DNA from: Verrucomicrobiota bacterium
Lineage (GTDB): Bacteria > Verrucomicrobiota > Verrucomicrobiia > Opitutales > Opitutaceae
Assembly: GCA_003402695.1 (NCBI GenBank)
Contig: QQNC01000003.1
Span: forward strand, 1-41,506
DNA length: 41,506 bases
Reading direction: 5' to 3'
Each line of letters begins with the position of its first letter. The first letter of the stretch is position 1. The notes beneath the pieces are model-generated. The model ran no database searches. It saw only the letters and a list, made by a program, of their open reading frames with translations, and had not been told where the DNA came from. This document shows, one piece after another, positions 7,468 through 16,315 of this stretch. The translations under genes were made by a program, and so were the position numbers.

Positions 7468-8784
7468 CTAGCTGCGGTAGTCCGCGTTTTCGCTGACGTA
7501 TTCGTGCGTGAGGTCGCCGCCGAGGACGATCGCGGCGGCCGTGCCGCCGCCGAGGTCCACGTTGATCTCCACGCAGCGTTCGTGCGGCGGATAGTCGATA
7601 GGGGCGGTGAACACGCCGTCTTTGGGCGGGGCGCTCGCGTAGAGCTCGGCGCCCTTTAGGTGGGCGACGAGTGCCTTTTCCTTGTCGGGGTTCAGCTGAA
7701 ACACGCCGCCGGAGAAAATCTCGATGCCGCCCAGCGTGAGCTTGAGCTTCGACAAGTCCGTGTCGGGGGCGTGGGCGCCGACGTGTTTGCCGATGGCCTG
7801 GACGAGCCGGCCGACATTGGGATCATTGCCGGCGACAGCACACTTGAAGAGCGGGGCGTTGACGATCGCCTTGCCGAGGTCCCGGGCGAGTTCCGCGGTG
7901 GCGGCGCGCTGGACGGATACCCGGATCACATGGCGGACGCCCTCGCCGTTGCGCACGACATCCTCCGCGAGATCGCGGCAGACGGTGGTCAGCGCCTGCT
8001 CGAAGGCGGTGTGATCCACGCCGGAGACCTGGCCGGAGGACAGCAGCGCGACGGTGTCCGAGGTGCTGGTGTCGCTGTCCACGCTGATGGTGTTGAAGCT
8101 GGTATTGACGACCCGGGTGAGCATGGCGCGCAGCGTGGCGCGCGGGATGGCGATGTCGGTCAGCACGTAGACGAGCATCGTGGCCATGTTGGGCTCAATC
8201 ATGCCCGCGCCCTTGGCGATGCCGACGATGGAGCCGCCGCCGACGGTGGCGCGGCGGATTTTCGGGTAAAGATCGGTCGTCACGATGCCCTCCGCGGCGG
8301 GCAGGATGGAGCCGGGCGCGAGGGCCGCGGTGACCGAGGGCAGGGCGGTGATCATCGCCTCCACCGGCAGGCCCCAGCCGATGACGCCGGTGGAGCTGGG
8401 CAGGATCTGGCTGGCGCCGAGCTGCAGCAGCCGGGCGGTTTCCGCGCACACCCGCTCGGACGCCTCCACGCCGCCGGGGGCGCAGACGTTCGAGATCTTG
8501 TTGTTCACGATGATCGCACCGAGGGTGGCGGCGCCGAGCCGCTGGCGGCCGACGATGACCGGGGCGCCGGGAAAGGCGTTGCGCGTGAAGACCGCGGCGT
8601 AATCCGGCGTGGGCCGGTCGAGCGCGATGAGCGTGAGCGTCATCTTCGCGGGCTTGGGCGCCTCGCGCGGAACGAAATCAAAGCGCACCGTGCCGACGCG
8701 GAAGCCGGCGGGCAGGGCGCCCTCGGCGGCGAGCCAGGCGCGGTGGGCGGCGCGGGAAGCGAACGTGAGATTTGTGCTGGGCAC
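7468..8784 (-). CDS. argJ: bifunctional glutamate N-acetyltransferase / ornithine acetyltransferase
   Basis: ArgJ moves the acetyl group from N-acetylornithine to glutamate, giving ornithine and regenerating acetylglutamate; some members also use acetyl-CoA. The 438-residue protein has STGVIG (131-136, oxyanion hole) and KGAGMIEPNMATML (191-204), where autocleavage before Thr202 creates the two subunits and the nucleophile. It ends YVSENADYRS, the family C-terminus. The start is GTG (8782-8784). It is the only gene of the arginine block on the minus strand and is divergent from argB over 294 bases. With ArgJ, the cyclic acetyl route is available and no argA is needed; whether it is mono- or bifunctional cannot be read here. 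Confidence 0.95.
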   Translation of the reverse strand: MPSTNLTFASRAAHRAWLAAEGALPAGFRVGTVRFDFVPREAPKPAKMTLTLIALDRPTPDYAAVFTRNAFPGAPVIVGRQRLGAATLGAIIVNNKISNVCAPGGVEASERVCAETARLLQLGASQILPSSTGVIGWGLPVEAMITALPSVTAALAPGSILPAAEGIVTTDLYPKIRRATVGGGSIVGIAKGAGMIEPNMATMLVYVLTDIAIPRATLRAMLTRVVNTSFNTISVDSDTSTSDTVALLSSGQVSGVDHTAFEQALTTVCRDLAEDVVRNGEGVRHVIRVSVQRAATAELARDLGKAIVNAPLFKCAVAGNDPNVGRLVQAIGKHVGAHAPDTDLSKLKLTLGGIEIFSGGVFQLNPDKEKALVAHLKGAELYASAPPKDGVFTAPIDYPPHERCVEINVDLGGGTAAAIVLGGDLTHEYVSENADYRS

Positions 8785-9078
8785 GGAAAAGAAGTGCGCG
8801 GGCGGGGCCCCGGAGTGAAGCAGAATTTTGTTCTGTCATCGCGCGCCCGGGCCGCGGCGCGCGCCAATCCAGCGGAAATCCGGATAGATGGCTTCGGCAT
8901 TCCGTTGATGCGGGATTCCCCGCCATGACACCCAGCTGTAACGCGTGAAAATTTTTGTGGAAATGCGCCGCGGCTGTGCCTTATTTCTTTTTCCTGACTT
9001 CGCCCAAATCATCCCCGTGAGCACCGATCCTTTTTCCTCCGACCTTTCCGCGGCCCCGGGCCGCGCGCTTTAACCGCG
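8785..9078. promoter_or_regulatory. divergent argJ/argB intergenic region
   Basis: This region must hold promoters for argJ (minus) and argB (plus). The part near 8840-8870 is very GC-rich and palindromic (gcgcgcccgggccgcggcgcgc); 8937-8995 is AT-richer. I see no clear ARG-box (the TNTGAATWWWWATTCANW type) and no convincing hexamer pair. Confidence 0.4.
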
Positions 9079-9960
9079 ATGAATGTCGCTGAAATCACGG
9101 CGAAGGCCAAGGTGCTGATCGAGGCGCTGCCCTACATCCAGGACTTCCGGGGCTCGATCTTCGTGATCAAGTACGGCGGGAGCTTCATGGACGACCCCGA
9201 CCCGATCGCCCGCACGCGCGTGGCCTACGACATCGCGTTCCTCGCGGCGGCGGGCATCAGCGTCGTCGTCGTGCACGGCGGCGGCAAGGCCATCACCCGC
9301 GCCATGGAGTCCTCCGGCCTGAAGGCCAATTTCATCAACGGCCATCGGGTCACCGACGAGGCCACGATCGCCGTCGTGAAGAAGACGCTCGATGAGATCG
9401 TCAACAAGGACGTCTGCGACGCCATCAGCTCGGCCAAGGGCCGGCCAAAGGGCCTCCCGGGCGACACCGTGCTGGTCTGCGAGAAAATGACCAAAGACGA
9501 CAACGGCAACGCCGTGGACCTCGGCTATGTCGGCGATGTGACCGAGGTGAAGGTGAAACTCATCAAGAAGGAGATGGCGGACGGCTTCATTCCCGTCATC
9601 TCGCCCGTGGCCGAGGGCCTCGACGGCAAGCCCTATAATGTGAACGCCGACCTCGTGGCGGGCCGCGTCGCGAGTGCGCTGCGCGCTCGCCGGCTGGTTT
9701 ACATGAGCGACGTGCCCGGGCTGCTCGCCAACCCGGCGGACCCGGAGTCGTTGATTTCCACGCTCAAGATCAGCCAGGTCGATGACCTGAAGAAGAAGGG
9801 CGTCATCGACAAGGGCATGCGCCCGAAGGTCCAGAGCGCCATCCGCGCGCTCGAGGAAGGCGTGCAGCGCGTGCACTTCATCGACGGCCGCCTGCCCCAC
9901 AGCCTTCTGCTGGAGATCTTCACCCACAACGGCATCGGGACCGAGATCGTCCAAGGCTGA
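9079..9960 (+). CDS. argB: acetylglutamate kinase
   Basis: ArgB phosphorylates N-acetylglutamate with ATP, the second step to ornithine. The 293-residue protein of the amino-acid kinase fold begins with [13 protein letters not shown] (residues 27-39, with the phosphate-binding lysine), then [11 protein letters not shown], the substrate-binding [20 protein letters not shown] and the C-terminal [20 protein letters not shown]. The N-terminal extension before KYGG (about 28 residues) resembles arginine-inhibitable hexameric forms, so feedback inhibition by arginine is plausible but inferred. First plus-strand gene of the argB-argD-argF-argG run. Confidence 0.96.
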   Translation: MNVAEITAKAKVLIEALPYIQDFRGSIFVIKYGGSFMDDPDPIARTRVAYDIAFLAAAGISVVVVHGGGKAITRAMESSGLKANFINGHRVTDEATIAVVKKTLDEIVNKDVCDAISSAKGRPKGLPGDTVLVCEKMTKDDNGNAVDLGYVGDVTEVKVKLIKKEMADGFIPVISPVAEGLDGKPYNVNADLVAGRVASALRARRLVYMSDVPGLLANPADPESLISTLKISQVDDLKKKGVIDKGMRPKVQSAIRALEEGVQRVHFIDGRLPHSLLLEIFTHNGIGTEIVQG

Positions 9961-9963
9961 TGG

Positions 9964-10031
9964 CAATTTCGATTTTAGATTTTCGAGTTTCGATTCGTCT
10001 GATCTGAAATCGAAATTCGAAAAGCCAAAAT
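9964..10031. repeat. AT-rich inverted repeat, family C (ttcgattt / aaatcgaa)
   Basis: AATTTCGATTTTAGATTTTC at the left is mirrored by GAAATCGAAATTCGAAA at the right. It differs sharply in base composition from its GC-rich flanks. It ends 2 bases before the argD ATG. A second, longer copy is at 27246-27344. Confidence 0.82.
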
Positions 10032-10033
10032 TT

Positions 10034-11251
10034 ATGAATCCCGCCTCCATCGTCCGCACCAACACCGCCGAGCTCTACGACGCGAACGTGCTGAAGAATT
10101 ATTCCCGCGCGCCCCTCACGCTCGTGCGCGGCCGCGGCACGCAGGTCTGGGATGACGCGGGGAACAGCTACCTCGATTTCACGTCCGGCATCGCCGTTAG
10201 TGCGCTGGGCCACTGCCATCCCGACTGGGTGGCCGCGATCTCGCGCCAGGCCGGCGAGCTCATCCATGTCAGCAACCTCTTCCGCCATCCCAACCAGGGT
10301 GAGCTCGCGAAGCGCATTGTCGGTTACGCCGGCCCGGGCCGGGTGTTTTTCTGCAACAGCGGTGGCGAGGCCGACGAGGCGATGATCAAGCTCTCCCGGC
10401 TACACGGCGTCGCCAAGAGCGGCGAGGAGGGGAAATGCTTCAAGGTCATCTGCGCCCAGAACGCGTTTCACGGCCGCATGTTCGGCGGCATGAGCGCGAC
10501 GCCGCAGGAAAAGATCCAGAAGGGCTTCAAGCCGCTCGTGCCGGGCTTTGTTTTCGGCGAGCTGAACAACCTGCAGAGCTTTGCCGACCTGATCGATGAC
10601 CAGACCTCGGCCATCATGGTCGAGTCCATCCAGGGCGAGTCGGGGATCCATCCCTGCACGCCGGAATTTCTGCGTGGCCTGCGCCGGCTCTGTGACCAGC
10701 ACAACCTGCTCCTGCTGCTCGACGAAGTGCAGTGCGGGGTGGGGCGGACGGGCAAATTCTACGCGTTCGAGCATGCCGGCGTGCGGCCGGACGCCATCGC
10801 CATGGCCAAGGGGCTCGGCGGCGGGTTTCCCATCGGGGCGGTCTGGATCAGCGACCGCTACGCCGACCTGTTCACGCCGGGTTCGCACGGCACCACCTTT
10901 GGCGGCACGCCGCTCGCGTGTGCGGCCGGGCTGGCGGTGCTGGACGTGCTGGCGCGCGACAAGCTGCTCGAAAAAGTCACCGCGCTGAGCGGCCCCTGGA
11001 TCGAAGACTTTAATCAACTCTCGGCCGAGTTCCCGCAACAGCTCACCGGCGTCCGGGGCCGGGGCTTCCTCGTCGGCCTGCAATTTGCGTCCGACCCGGC
11101 GCCCTACCTGACGGCCCTGCGTGAGCGCGGCCTGCTGGTCGTCGGCGCGGGCGGGAACGCCATCCGCGTGCTGCCGCCGCTCATCGCGACGGCGGAGGAA
11201 CTGGCTCGTTCGGTGGAAATATTCCGGGAAGTCCTGAAAACCAAGGCCTGA
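10034..11251 (+). CDS. argD: acetylornithine aminotransferase
   Basis: ArgD transaminates N-acetylglutamate semialdehyde with glutamate to N-acetylornithine; relatives also act on succinyl-diaminopimelate. The 405-residue class-III PLP enzyme has SGIAVSALGHCHP (51-63), FFCNSGGEADEAMIKL (105-120), DEVQCGVGRTG (230-240) with the PLP-contacting Asp, and the Schiff-base lysine K259 in AMAKGLGGGFPIGA. The C-terminal GRGFLVGLQF and VLPPL segments are present. Assignment over ornithine or GABA aminotransferase rests on the neighbours argB and argF. Family C repeat sequence makes up its whole upstream gap. Confidence 0.94.
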   Translation: MNPASIVRTNTAELYDANVLKNYSRAPLTLVRGRGTQVWDDAGNSYLDFTSGIAVSALGHCHPDWVAAISRQAGELIHVSNLFRHPNQGELAKRIVGYAGPGRVFFCNSGGEADEAMIKLSRLHGVAKSGEEGKCFKVICAQNAFHGRMFGGMSATPQEKIQKGFKPLVPGFVFGELNNLQSFADLIDDQTSAIMVESIQGESGIHPCTPEFLRGLRRLCDQHNLLLLLDEVQCGVGRTGKFYAFEHAGVRPDAIAMAKGLGGGFPIGAVWISDRYADLFTPGSHGTTFGGTPLACAAGLAVLDVLARDKLLEKVTALSGPWIEDFNQLSAEFPQQLTGVRGRGFLVGLQFASDPAPYLTALRERGLLVVGAGGNAIRVLPPLIATAEELARSVEIFREVLKTKA

Positions 11252-11274
11252 GCTCTCCGAAATGTTTGGCTCGT

Positions 11275-11335
11275 TGGCCGGGCTTCACGCCCGATATCCG
11301 GAAATACCCCTCAGGGATCAACCCCGACCTACGGA
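11275..11335. repeat. REP-like palindrome pair, family A (diverged)
   Basis: GGCCGGGCTTCACGCCCGAT followed by a short spacer and a facing unit CAGGGATCAACCCCGACCTA. Compared with other copies both loops and stems have drifted. It lies in the 158-base gap between argD and argF. Confidence 0.72.
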
Positions 11336-11409
11336 CGGAATCCCCCCTTCACCGGACGCACTTTTCACTCGTGGAACGGCCGGCGGGAGGTATATATCTC
11401 CCGGCTTTC

Positions 11410-12357
11410 ATGAAGCATTTCATCAAGGAAACGGACTTTGCGGCCAACGAATTGCCGGGGCTCTTTGCCGCGGCGCGTCGTTTGAAGCAGAGCCGTGGCC
11501 AGCCGGCGGCGCCGGTGTTGGGCGGGCAGACGTGGGCGATGATCTTCGCCAAGTCGAGCACGCGCACCCGGGTCTCCTTCGAGGTCGGCATTCATGAGCT
11601 GGGCGGCAATCCCTTGTTCCTGAACAAGAATGACATCCAGTTTGGGCGGGGTGAGACCATCCAGGATACCGCCAAGGTGCTCTCACGCTTTGTGCATGGC
11701 CTGATCGTGCGGACGTATGACCACAAGGATGTGGTGGAGCTGACCAAGCACGCCACCGTGCCCGTGATCAACGCGCTGACCGATTTTCTGCACCCCTGCC
11801 AGATGTACACCGACGCCTTCACTGCGGCCGAGCGCTGGGCCGCCCCGGGCGGTGATCTCGTGGCGGCGCTGAAGGGCCGCAAGATCGCCTATCTCGGCGA
11901 CACGGCCTTCAACATGGCTAATTCGTGGATCCTCGGCGCAAGCCTGTTGGGGATGAAGATCTCGCTCGCCGGCCCGGCCGGTTATGCGCCGGGCAAAGAA
12001 ATCCAGGCCCAGCTTAAGGCGGAGGGCCGCGCGCTCGATTATCATTTCACCAGCGATCCCTACGAGGCGGTGAAGGACGCCGACATCGTCTACACCGACG
12101 TGTGGACGAGCATGGGTCAGGAAGAAGAGGCAGCGCAGCGGGTCGCGGATATGAAGCCCTACGCCGTGACGGCAAAGCTGTTTGCCGCGGCGAAGCGCGA
12201 CGCCCTGTTTATGCACTGCCTCCCGGCCCACGCCGGCGAGGAGGTCGAGCAGGCCGTGCTCGACAACCCGCGCTCGATCATCTTCGACCAGGCCGAGAAC
12301 CGCCTGCACATGCAGAAGGCCATCCTGGCGGCGCTGGCCCGGCCGGCACGGACCTGA
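11410..12357 (+). CDS. argF: ornithine carbamoyltransferase
   Basis: ArgF makes citrulline from ornithine and carbamoyl phosphate; the latter comes from carbamoyl-phosphate synthase, whose large subunit gene lies at 24009-27245. The 315-residue protein begins [16 protein letters not shown] (49-54) binds carbamoyl phosphate, HPCQ (128-131) follows, then the ornithine-side motif DVWTSMGQE (around 230-238) and MHCLPAH (268-274) with the catalytic cysteine. The SMG triplet separates it from aspartate carbamoyltransferase. ATG 11410 was chosen because it begins at the family N-terminus; a longer reading through the family A repeat is not credible. argG begins 25 bases after its stop. Confidence 0.95.
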   Translation: MKHFIKETDFAANELPGLFAAARRLKQSRGQPAAPVLGGQTWAMIFAKSSTRTRVSFEVGIHELGGNPLFLNKNDIQFGRGETIQDTAKVLSRFVHGLIVRTYDHKDVVELTKHATVPVINALTDFLHPCQMYTDAFTAAERWAAPGGDLVAALKGRKIAYLGDTAFNMANSWILGASLLGMKISLAGPAGYAPGKEIQAQLKAEGRALDYHFTSDPYEAVKDADIVYTDVWTSMGQEEEAAQRVADMKPYAVTAKLFAAAKRDALFMHCLPAHAGEEVEQAVLDNPRSIIFDQAENRLHMQKAILAALARPART

Positions 12358-12382
12358 ACCCACCCCTCTTCCCCTTTCTCCC

Positions 12383-13609
12383 ATGAAAATCGTCCTCGCA
12401 TACTCCGGCGGCCTCGACACGTCGGTCATCGTCAAGTGGCTGCGCGAAACCTACGACGCCGAAATCGTCACCTTCGCCGCCGACATCGGCCAGGAGGAGG
12501 AGCTCAAGGGCCTGCCGCAGAAGGCGCGCAAGACTGGGGCGTCGAAGCACTACACGCTCGATCTCGTCGAGGAATTCGCGCGCGACTTCATCTACCCGAT
12601 GATCCGCGCCAACGCGATTTACGAGGGCCAGTACTACCTCGGCACCTCGATCGCGCGCCCGCTGATCGCGAAGGCGCAGGTCGAGATCGCCCGGCGGGAA
12701 AAAGCCGACACGGTCGCGCACGGCGCCACCGGCAAGGGCAACGACCAGTGCCGTTTCGAACTCACCTACATGGCGCTGAACCCGCGCCTGCAGATCCTCG
12801 CCCCCTGGAAGCTCGAGAATTTCCGCAACGAGTTTCCCGGCCGCGCCGAGATGATCGCCTACTGCTCCGAGCACAAGATCCCCGTCGAGGCCTCGCTGAA
12901 GAAGCCGTACTCGATGGACCGCAATCTCCTCCATATTTCCTACGAGGCGGGCATCCTTGAGGATCCGTGGTTCGACCCGACGACCAAGGCGAACAAGGGC
13001 ATGTTCAAGCTTTCCGTCTCGCCGGAGGACGCGCCGAACAAGCCGGAATACGTCGAGCTCGATTTCGTGAAGGGCAACTGCGTCAGCGTGAACGGCCAGA
13101 AGCTCTCCCCCGCGGGCGTGCTCAAGGCCCTCAACAAGCTCGGGGGCAAGCACGGCATCGGCCGCGTGGACCTCGTCGAGAACCGTTTTGTCGGCATGAA
13201 GAGCCGGGGCGTGTACGAGACCCCGGGTGGCACGATCCTGATGCAGGCCCACCGCCAGGTGGAGTCGCTCACGATGGACCGCGAGGTCATGCACCTCCGC
13301 GACTCGCTCATCCCGAAATACGCCGAGCTGGTGTACTACGGGTTCTGGTTTGCCCCCGAGCGCGAGGCGCTGCAGGCGCTGGTGGACGAGAGCCAGAAGT
13401 ACGTCACCGGCACCGTCCGCCTCAAGCTCTACAAGGGCAACATCATCACCTGCGGCCGCAAGTCGAAGTACTCGCTCTACGACATGAAAATCGCGTCGAT
13501 GGAGGGCGTGAAGAGCTGGTACAACCAGACGGACGCGACCGGCTTCATCCGGCTGAACGGCCTGCGCCTCCGGGCGCGGAACCTCGCGCAGGGCGGCCCG
13601 AAGGTCTGA
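12383..13609 (+). CDS. argG: argininosuccinate synthase
   Basis: ArgG ligates citrulline and aspartate using ATP. The 408-residue product begins [20 protein letters not shown], with the PP-loop SGGLDTS at residues 8-14. Other family blocks are [15 protein letters not shown], the citrulline and aspartate-binding region, [12 protein letters not shown], and [26 protein letters not shown]. Length is normal. The start is preceded by a pyrimidine tract, CCCCTTTCTCCC, with no Shine-Dalgarno sequence. It is last in the arginine run; argH, needed to release arginine, is not in the window. Confidence 0.97.
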   Translation: MKIVLAYSGGLDTSVIVKWLRETYDAEIVTFAADIGQEEELKGLPQKARKTGASKHYTLDLVEEFARDFIYPMIRANAIYEGQYYLGTSIARPLIAKAQVEIARREKADTVAHGATGKGNDQCRFELTYMALNPRLQILAPWKLENFRNEFPGRAEMIAYCSEHKIPVEASLKKPYSMDRNLLHISYEAGILEDPWFDPTTKANKGMFKLSVSPEDAPNKPEYVELDFVKGNCVSVNGQKLSPAGVLKALNKLGGKHGIGRVDLVENRFVGMKSRGVYETPGGTILMQAHRQVESLTMDREVMHLRDSLIPKYAELVYYGFWFAPEREALQALVDESQKYVTGTVRLKLYKGNIITCGRKSKYSLYDMKIASMEGVKSWYNQTDATGFIRLNGLRLRARNLAQGGPKV

Positions 13610-13610
13610 T

Positions 13611-13690
13611 CGCGAAAACGCGGAAGAGCGGAAATGCCGGGAAGCAGAATCCCGCTCCGCGCTTCCGTTCTTTCGCACCTCCGCGATCCC
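13611..13690. repeat. imperfect inverted repeat after argG, family H
   Basis: GATCGCGAAAACGCGGAAG and AGCGGAAATGCCGG on the left are mirrored imperfectly by GCGCTTCCGTTCTTTCGC and CTCCGCGATCC on the right. It starts at the argG stop. Only one copy is seen in this window, so its status as a dispersed family is inferred from its resemblance in layout to the others. Confidence 0.5.
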
Positions 13691-13710
13691 GCCCGGATGC
13701 ATCGGAGCAA

Positions 13711-13733
13711 GGGGCGCAGCCCGACTGCGCCCC
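13711..13733. terminator. strong GC hairpin between convergent argG and mlaD
   Basis: GGGGCGCAG (13711-13719) pairs perfectly with CTGCGCCCC (13725-13733) around a 5-base loop. It lies between two convergent genes, 17 bases past the mlaD stop. No T run follows on either strand, so termination is inferred from position only. Confidence 0.4.
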
Positions 13734-13750
13734 GGCGAAACCCGGTCAGT

Positions 13751-14749
13751 TCAGAACAGTGAGTTCGCGACGATGCCGACGGCGGTGATCGGGCCGGAGT
13801 CGCCGAGGCCATCGATGGCGCGGTCGGCCTTCTTGAGCGTACTCTGCGCGGTGTTGTAGAGCGTGTCGTCGTTAATGAGCTTGCCGAGCGTGCCCTCGCC
13901 CTTGGCGAGCTTGTCAGAGACGGCGCGGATGTTCGCGACGGAGGCCTTCAGGTTGTTGGCGGAGGCCTCGTCGTAGACCAGCGCCCCGAGGGTGCCCTTG
14001 CCGGACTTTATCTGGGCCATGACGGCCTGTGCGTCGGTGACGAAGGTCTTGGCTTCGGCGGCGGTGGACTTGATCTCGCTCACCGCGGCGACGAGTTCGT
14101 CGTGCAGGGCGGGGTCATTGATGAGTTTGCCGAGCGTGCCCTCGCCGCTGTTCAGCTTGGTGGTGATCTCCTGCAGGTTTGTCATCGTGGCGGTGATCTT
14201 CTCGCCGTTATCCGTGATGACCTTGTCGAGCTTCTGGAACAGGCCCGGTGACTTGCCGTCGCCGCTGATCGCGGTGCTGAACGAGCTGAAGGCCCCCTCG
14301 AGTTTCTGGCCGAGGTTGCCGATCTCGGACATGATGGTGTTGATGTCGGGCGTGGCCTGGGTGTGGATCTCGGACCCGGGGACGAGCGGCGCGGCGCCCG
14401 CGGTGCCGAGCTCGACGCCAATGTAATTCGTGCCGATGAGGCCGGCCATGACGATGCTCGCGGTGGAGTCCCCGGGGATCTGGATGTTGGGCTCGATCTG
14501 CAGGGTCGCCACGCCGCGGCGGTGGGTGAGATCGAGGTGGGTTTCCAAGACGGAGCCGATCGTGACGCCAGCCATGCGGACCTCGTCGCCCTTCTTGAGC
14601 TCCTTGAGGCTCTCGAAGCCGGCGATGAGCTTGTAGCCCTCGCTCTTGAAAATGCTCCCGCCGCTGAGGGTGGCGAACGTCACCCAGGTCAGGGCGAGTC
14701 CAAGGACGAAGAAAAGCCCGACGCGGGCGGTCTGTTGTGAGTTGTTCAT
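13751..14749 (-). CDS. mlaD: MlaD-family (MCE domain) substrate-binding lipid transport protein
   Basis: MCE proteins form membrane-anchored hexameric rings that pass lipids between the inner and outer membranes. The 332-residue protein has an N-terminal membrane anchor (about 9-29), an MCE domain (about 38-115, with LKKGDEVRMAGVTIGSV and GLIGTNYIGVELG), a linker, and a helical C-terminal region with three copies of a GxGTLGxLxxD unit at 201-212, 249-260 and 284-294. Such repeats occur in other long MCE proteins; E. coli MlaD (about 183 residues) lacks this tail. It is last in a four-gene operon with spacings of 1, 1 and 4 bases. A GGAGA upstream, inside mlaF, may be its ribosome site. Confidence 0.9.
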   Translation of the reverse strand: MNNSQQTARVGLFFVLGLALTWVTFATLSGGSIFKSEGYKLIAGFESLKELKKGDEVRMAGVTIGSVLETHLDLTHRRGVATLQIEPNIQIPGDSTASIVMAGLIGTNYIGVELGTAGAAPLVPGSEIHTQATPDINTIMSEIGNLGQKLEGAFSSFSTAISGDGKSPGLFQKLDKVITDNGEKITATMTNLQEITTKLNSGEGTLGKLINDPALHDELVAAVSEIKSTAAEAKTFVTDAQAVMAQIKSGKGTLGALVYDEASANNLKASVANIRAVSDKLAKGEGTLGKLINDDTLYNTAQSTLKKADRAIDGLGDSGPITAVGIVANSLF

Positions 14750-14753
14750 GGTG

Positions 14754-15560
14754 TCAGGTCTCCAATTGCTTAAAACGGGGGTGCTTGAGGTCGAACTTGG
14801 GCGCGAGGAAGTCGGCCACGATGGGGTCCTTGGGCTGTTTCAGCTCCGAGGGCGGGCCGAGGAAGATGAGCTTGCCGTCCATCAGGATGCCGACGCGGTC
14901 CGCGATGTTGAGGGCGAGATCGCGGTCGTGGGACACGACGATGGTGGTGACGCGGTACTCCTCGCGCAGGGAGGCGATGATTTCGCTGATGGTGGCCGAC
15001 ATCACCGGGTCGAGCTCGCTGGTGGGCTCGTCGTAGAGCATGAGCTGGGGCTCCATCACGAGGGCGCGGGCGATGGCGACGCGCTTCTTCATGCCGCCGG
15101 ACAGGTCGGCGGGGAATTTCTTCGCGGTGCCCTCGAGCGAGAGGATTTTCAGCGCGTGCATCACCTTTTGGCGGATGCCGGCCTCGTCGGCGAGGCGGTG
15201 CTCACGCGGGTAGAGCGCAAGGTTGTCGTAGACGCTGAGCGAGTTGAACAGCGCCCCCGACTGGAAGACCAGCGCCATGTGCACGCGCTCGCGCGTCACC
15301 TCCGAGGCGGCGTCATGGCCGTCCACAGTCACGCGGCCCGAGGTCGGCAGCTCGAGGCCGACGATATGCTTGAGCAGGACGCTCTTGCCCGAGCCGCTGG
15401 GGCCCATCAGCACGAAAATCTCGCCGGGCTGCACGGCGAAGGAAACGTCCTTGAGCACCTTGAGGCTGCCAAAATTCTTGGTCAGGTGCTCGACGGTGAC
15501 GCCGACCGCCGGGATCTCGACCTGCGTGAACGGATTGCGGGTGTGGGAGGTGCCGGACAT
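14754..15560 (-). CDS. mlaF: MlaF-family ABC transporter ATPase
   Basis: Cytoplasmic ATPase powering the MlaE permease. In the 268-residue protein, Walker A GPSGSGKS is at 53-60, the Q-loop glutamine at 100, the signature LSGGMKKR at 153-160, Walker B LMLYDEP with catalytic Glu178 at 173-179, and the switch histidine H211 in VVSHD. YDEPT in place of the usual LDEPT, and MKKR after the signature, are typical of the MlaF/Ttg2A group. It continues about 60 residues after the switch histidine. It starts 1 base after the mlaE stop. Confidence 0.93.
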   Translation of the reverse strand: MSGTSHTRNPFTQVEIPAVGVTVEHLTKNFGSLKVLKDVSFAVQPGEIFVLMGPSGSGKSVLLKHIVGLELPTSGRVTVDGHDAASEVTRERVHMALVFQSGALFNSLSVYDNLALYPREHRLADEAGIRQKVMHALKILSLEGTAKKFPADLSGGMKKRVAIARALVMEPQLMLYDEPTSELDPVMSATISEIIASLREEYRVTTIVVSHDRDLALNIADRVGILMDGKLIFLGPPSELKQPKDPIVADFLAPKFDLKHPRFKQLET

Positions 15561-15561
15561 G

Positions 15562-16314
15562 TTACGTGAGGATTTGCGTGACGAAATAATCGAGCACGAG
15601 GATGAGGATCAGGGAGACGACGACAGCGCGGGTGACGGAGGCGCCGATCTCGCGCGGGCCGCCGCGGGTGTTAAGGCCGATGTTGCAGCAGACGAGCACG
15701 ACTACGAAGCCGAAGATCTCCGCTTTGACCAAGCCGTTGAGCACATCCTTGAAATGCGTGTAGTGCCGCAGCACGGCAAAGTACGCCTCCGGCTCGATGC
15801 TGATGATCGCGGTGTATTTCGAGACGAGCGCGCCGCCGAACCAGCCGACCAGGTCGCCGATGAGCGCGAGCACCGGCACCATCACGAGCGAGGCGGCGAG
15901 GCGGGGCATCACGAGCATCCGGGCGGGAGGGATGTTCATCGTCACGAGGGCATCGACCTCCTGGTAGACCTTCATCGAGGCCAGCTCGGCGGCGATGGCG
16001 GAGCCGACGCGGCCGGCGACGAGGATGGCCACCATCACCGGGCCGAGCTCGCGGGCCATCGAGAGGCCGACGAGGGAGCCGATGAACTGCTGCGTGCCAA
16101 AATTCTGCATCGAATAGCCCGCCTGCAGCGCCAGCACACTGCCGATGAAGAAGCTCAGGATGGCGACGATCGGCAGCGTGGTGTAGCCGATCATGTAGCA
16201 CTGCTCGATGAAGCGCCCCCATTGCCGCGGCAGGGTGCCCGCGTAGCCAATGGAGCGGATCAGGAGCTGCAGGGTGCTGCCAAAACCCTCAAGGATGGCG
16301 GTGATTTGTTTCAT
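15562..16314 (-). CDS. mlaE: MlaE-family ABC transporter permease
   Basis: Inner-membrane permease of the MCE lipid transporter. The 250-residue protein has five or so hydrophobic segments and the diagnostic block ARELGPVMVAILVAGRVG (about 87-104) followed by AAELASMKVYQEVDAL, matching the MlaE/YrbE consensus around the coupling helix. Typical family length is about 255. It lies 1 base after the WP-repeat gene and 1 base before mlaF, so all four genes are almost certainly cotranscribed. Confidence 0.93.
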   Translation of the reverse strand: MKQITAILEGFGSTLQLLIRSIGYAGTLPRQWGRFIEQCYMIGYTTLPIVAILSFFIGSVLALQAGYSMQNFGTQQFIGSLVGLSMARELGPVMVAILVAGRVGSAIAAELASMKVYQEVDALVTMNIPPARMLVMPRLAASLVMVPVLALIGDLVGWFGGALVSKYTAIISIEPEAYFAVLRHYTHFKDVLNGLVKAEIFGFVVVLVCCNIGLNTRGGPREIGASVTRAVVVSLILILVLDYFVTQILT

Positions 16315-16315
16315 G

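Noticed and set aside
7660-8928. Long open frame (422 codons) on the plus strand opposite argJ
   Set aside because: It is the antisense shadow of argJ: Gly/Asp/Ala-rich low-complexity translation with no domain, while argJ has all catalytic motifs. Long antisense frames are expected at this GC content.
12278-13702. 474-codon frame antisense to argG
   Set aside because: Shadow frame; translation is Leu/Arg/Val-rich without family motifs and extends into the repeat after argG.
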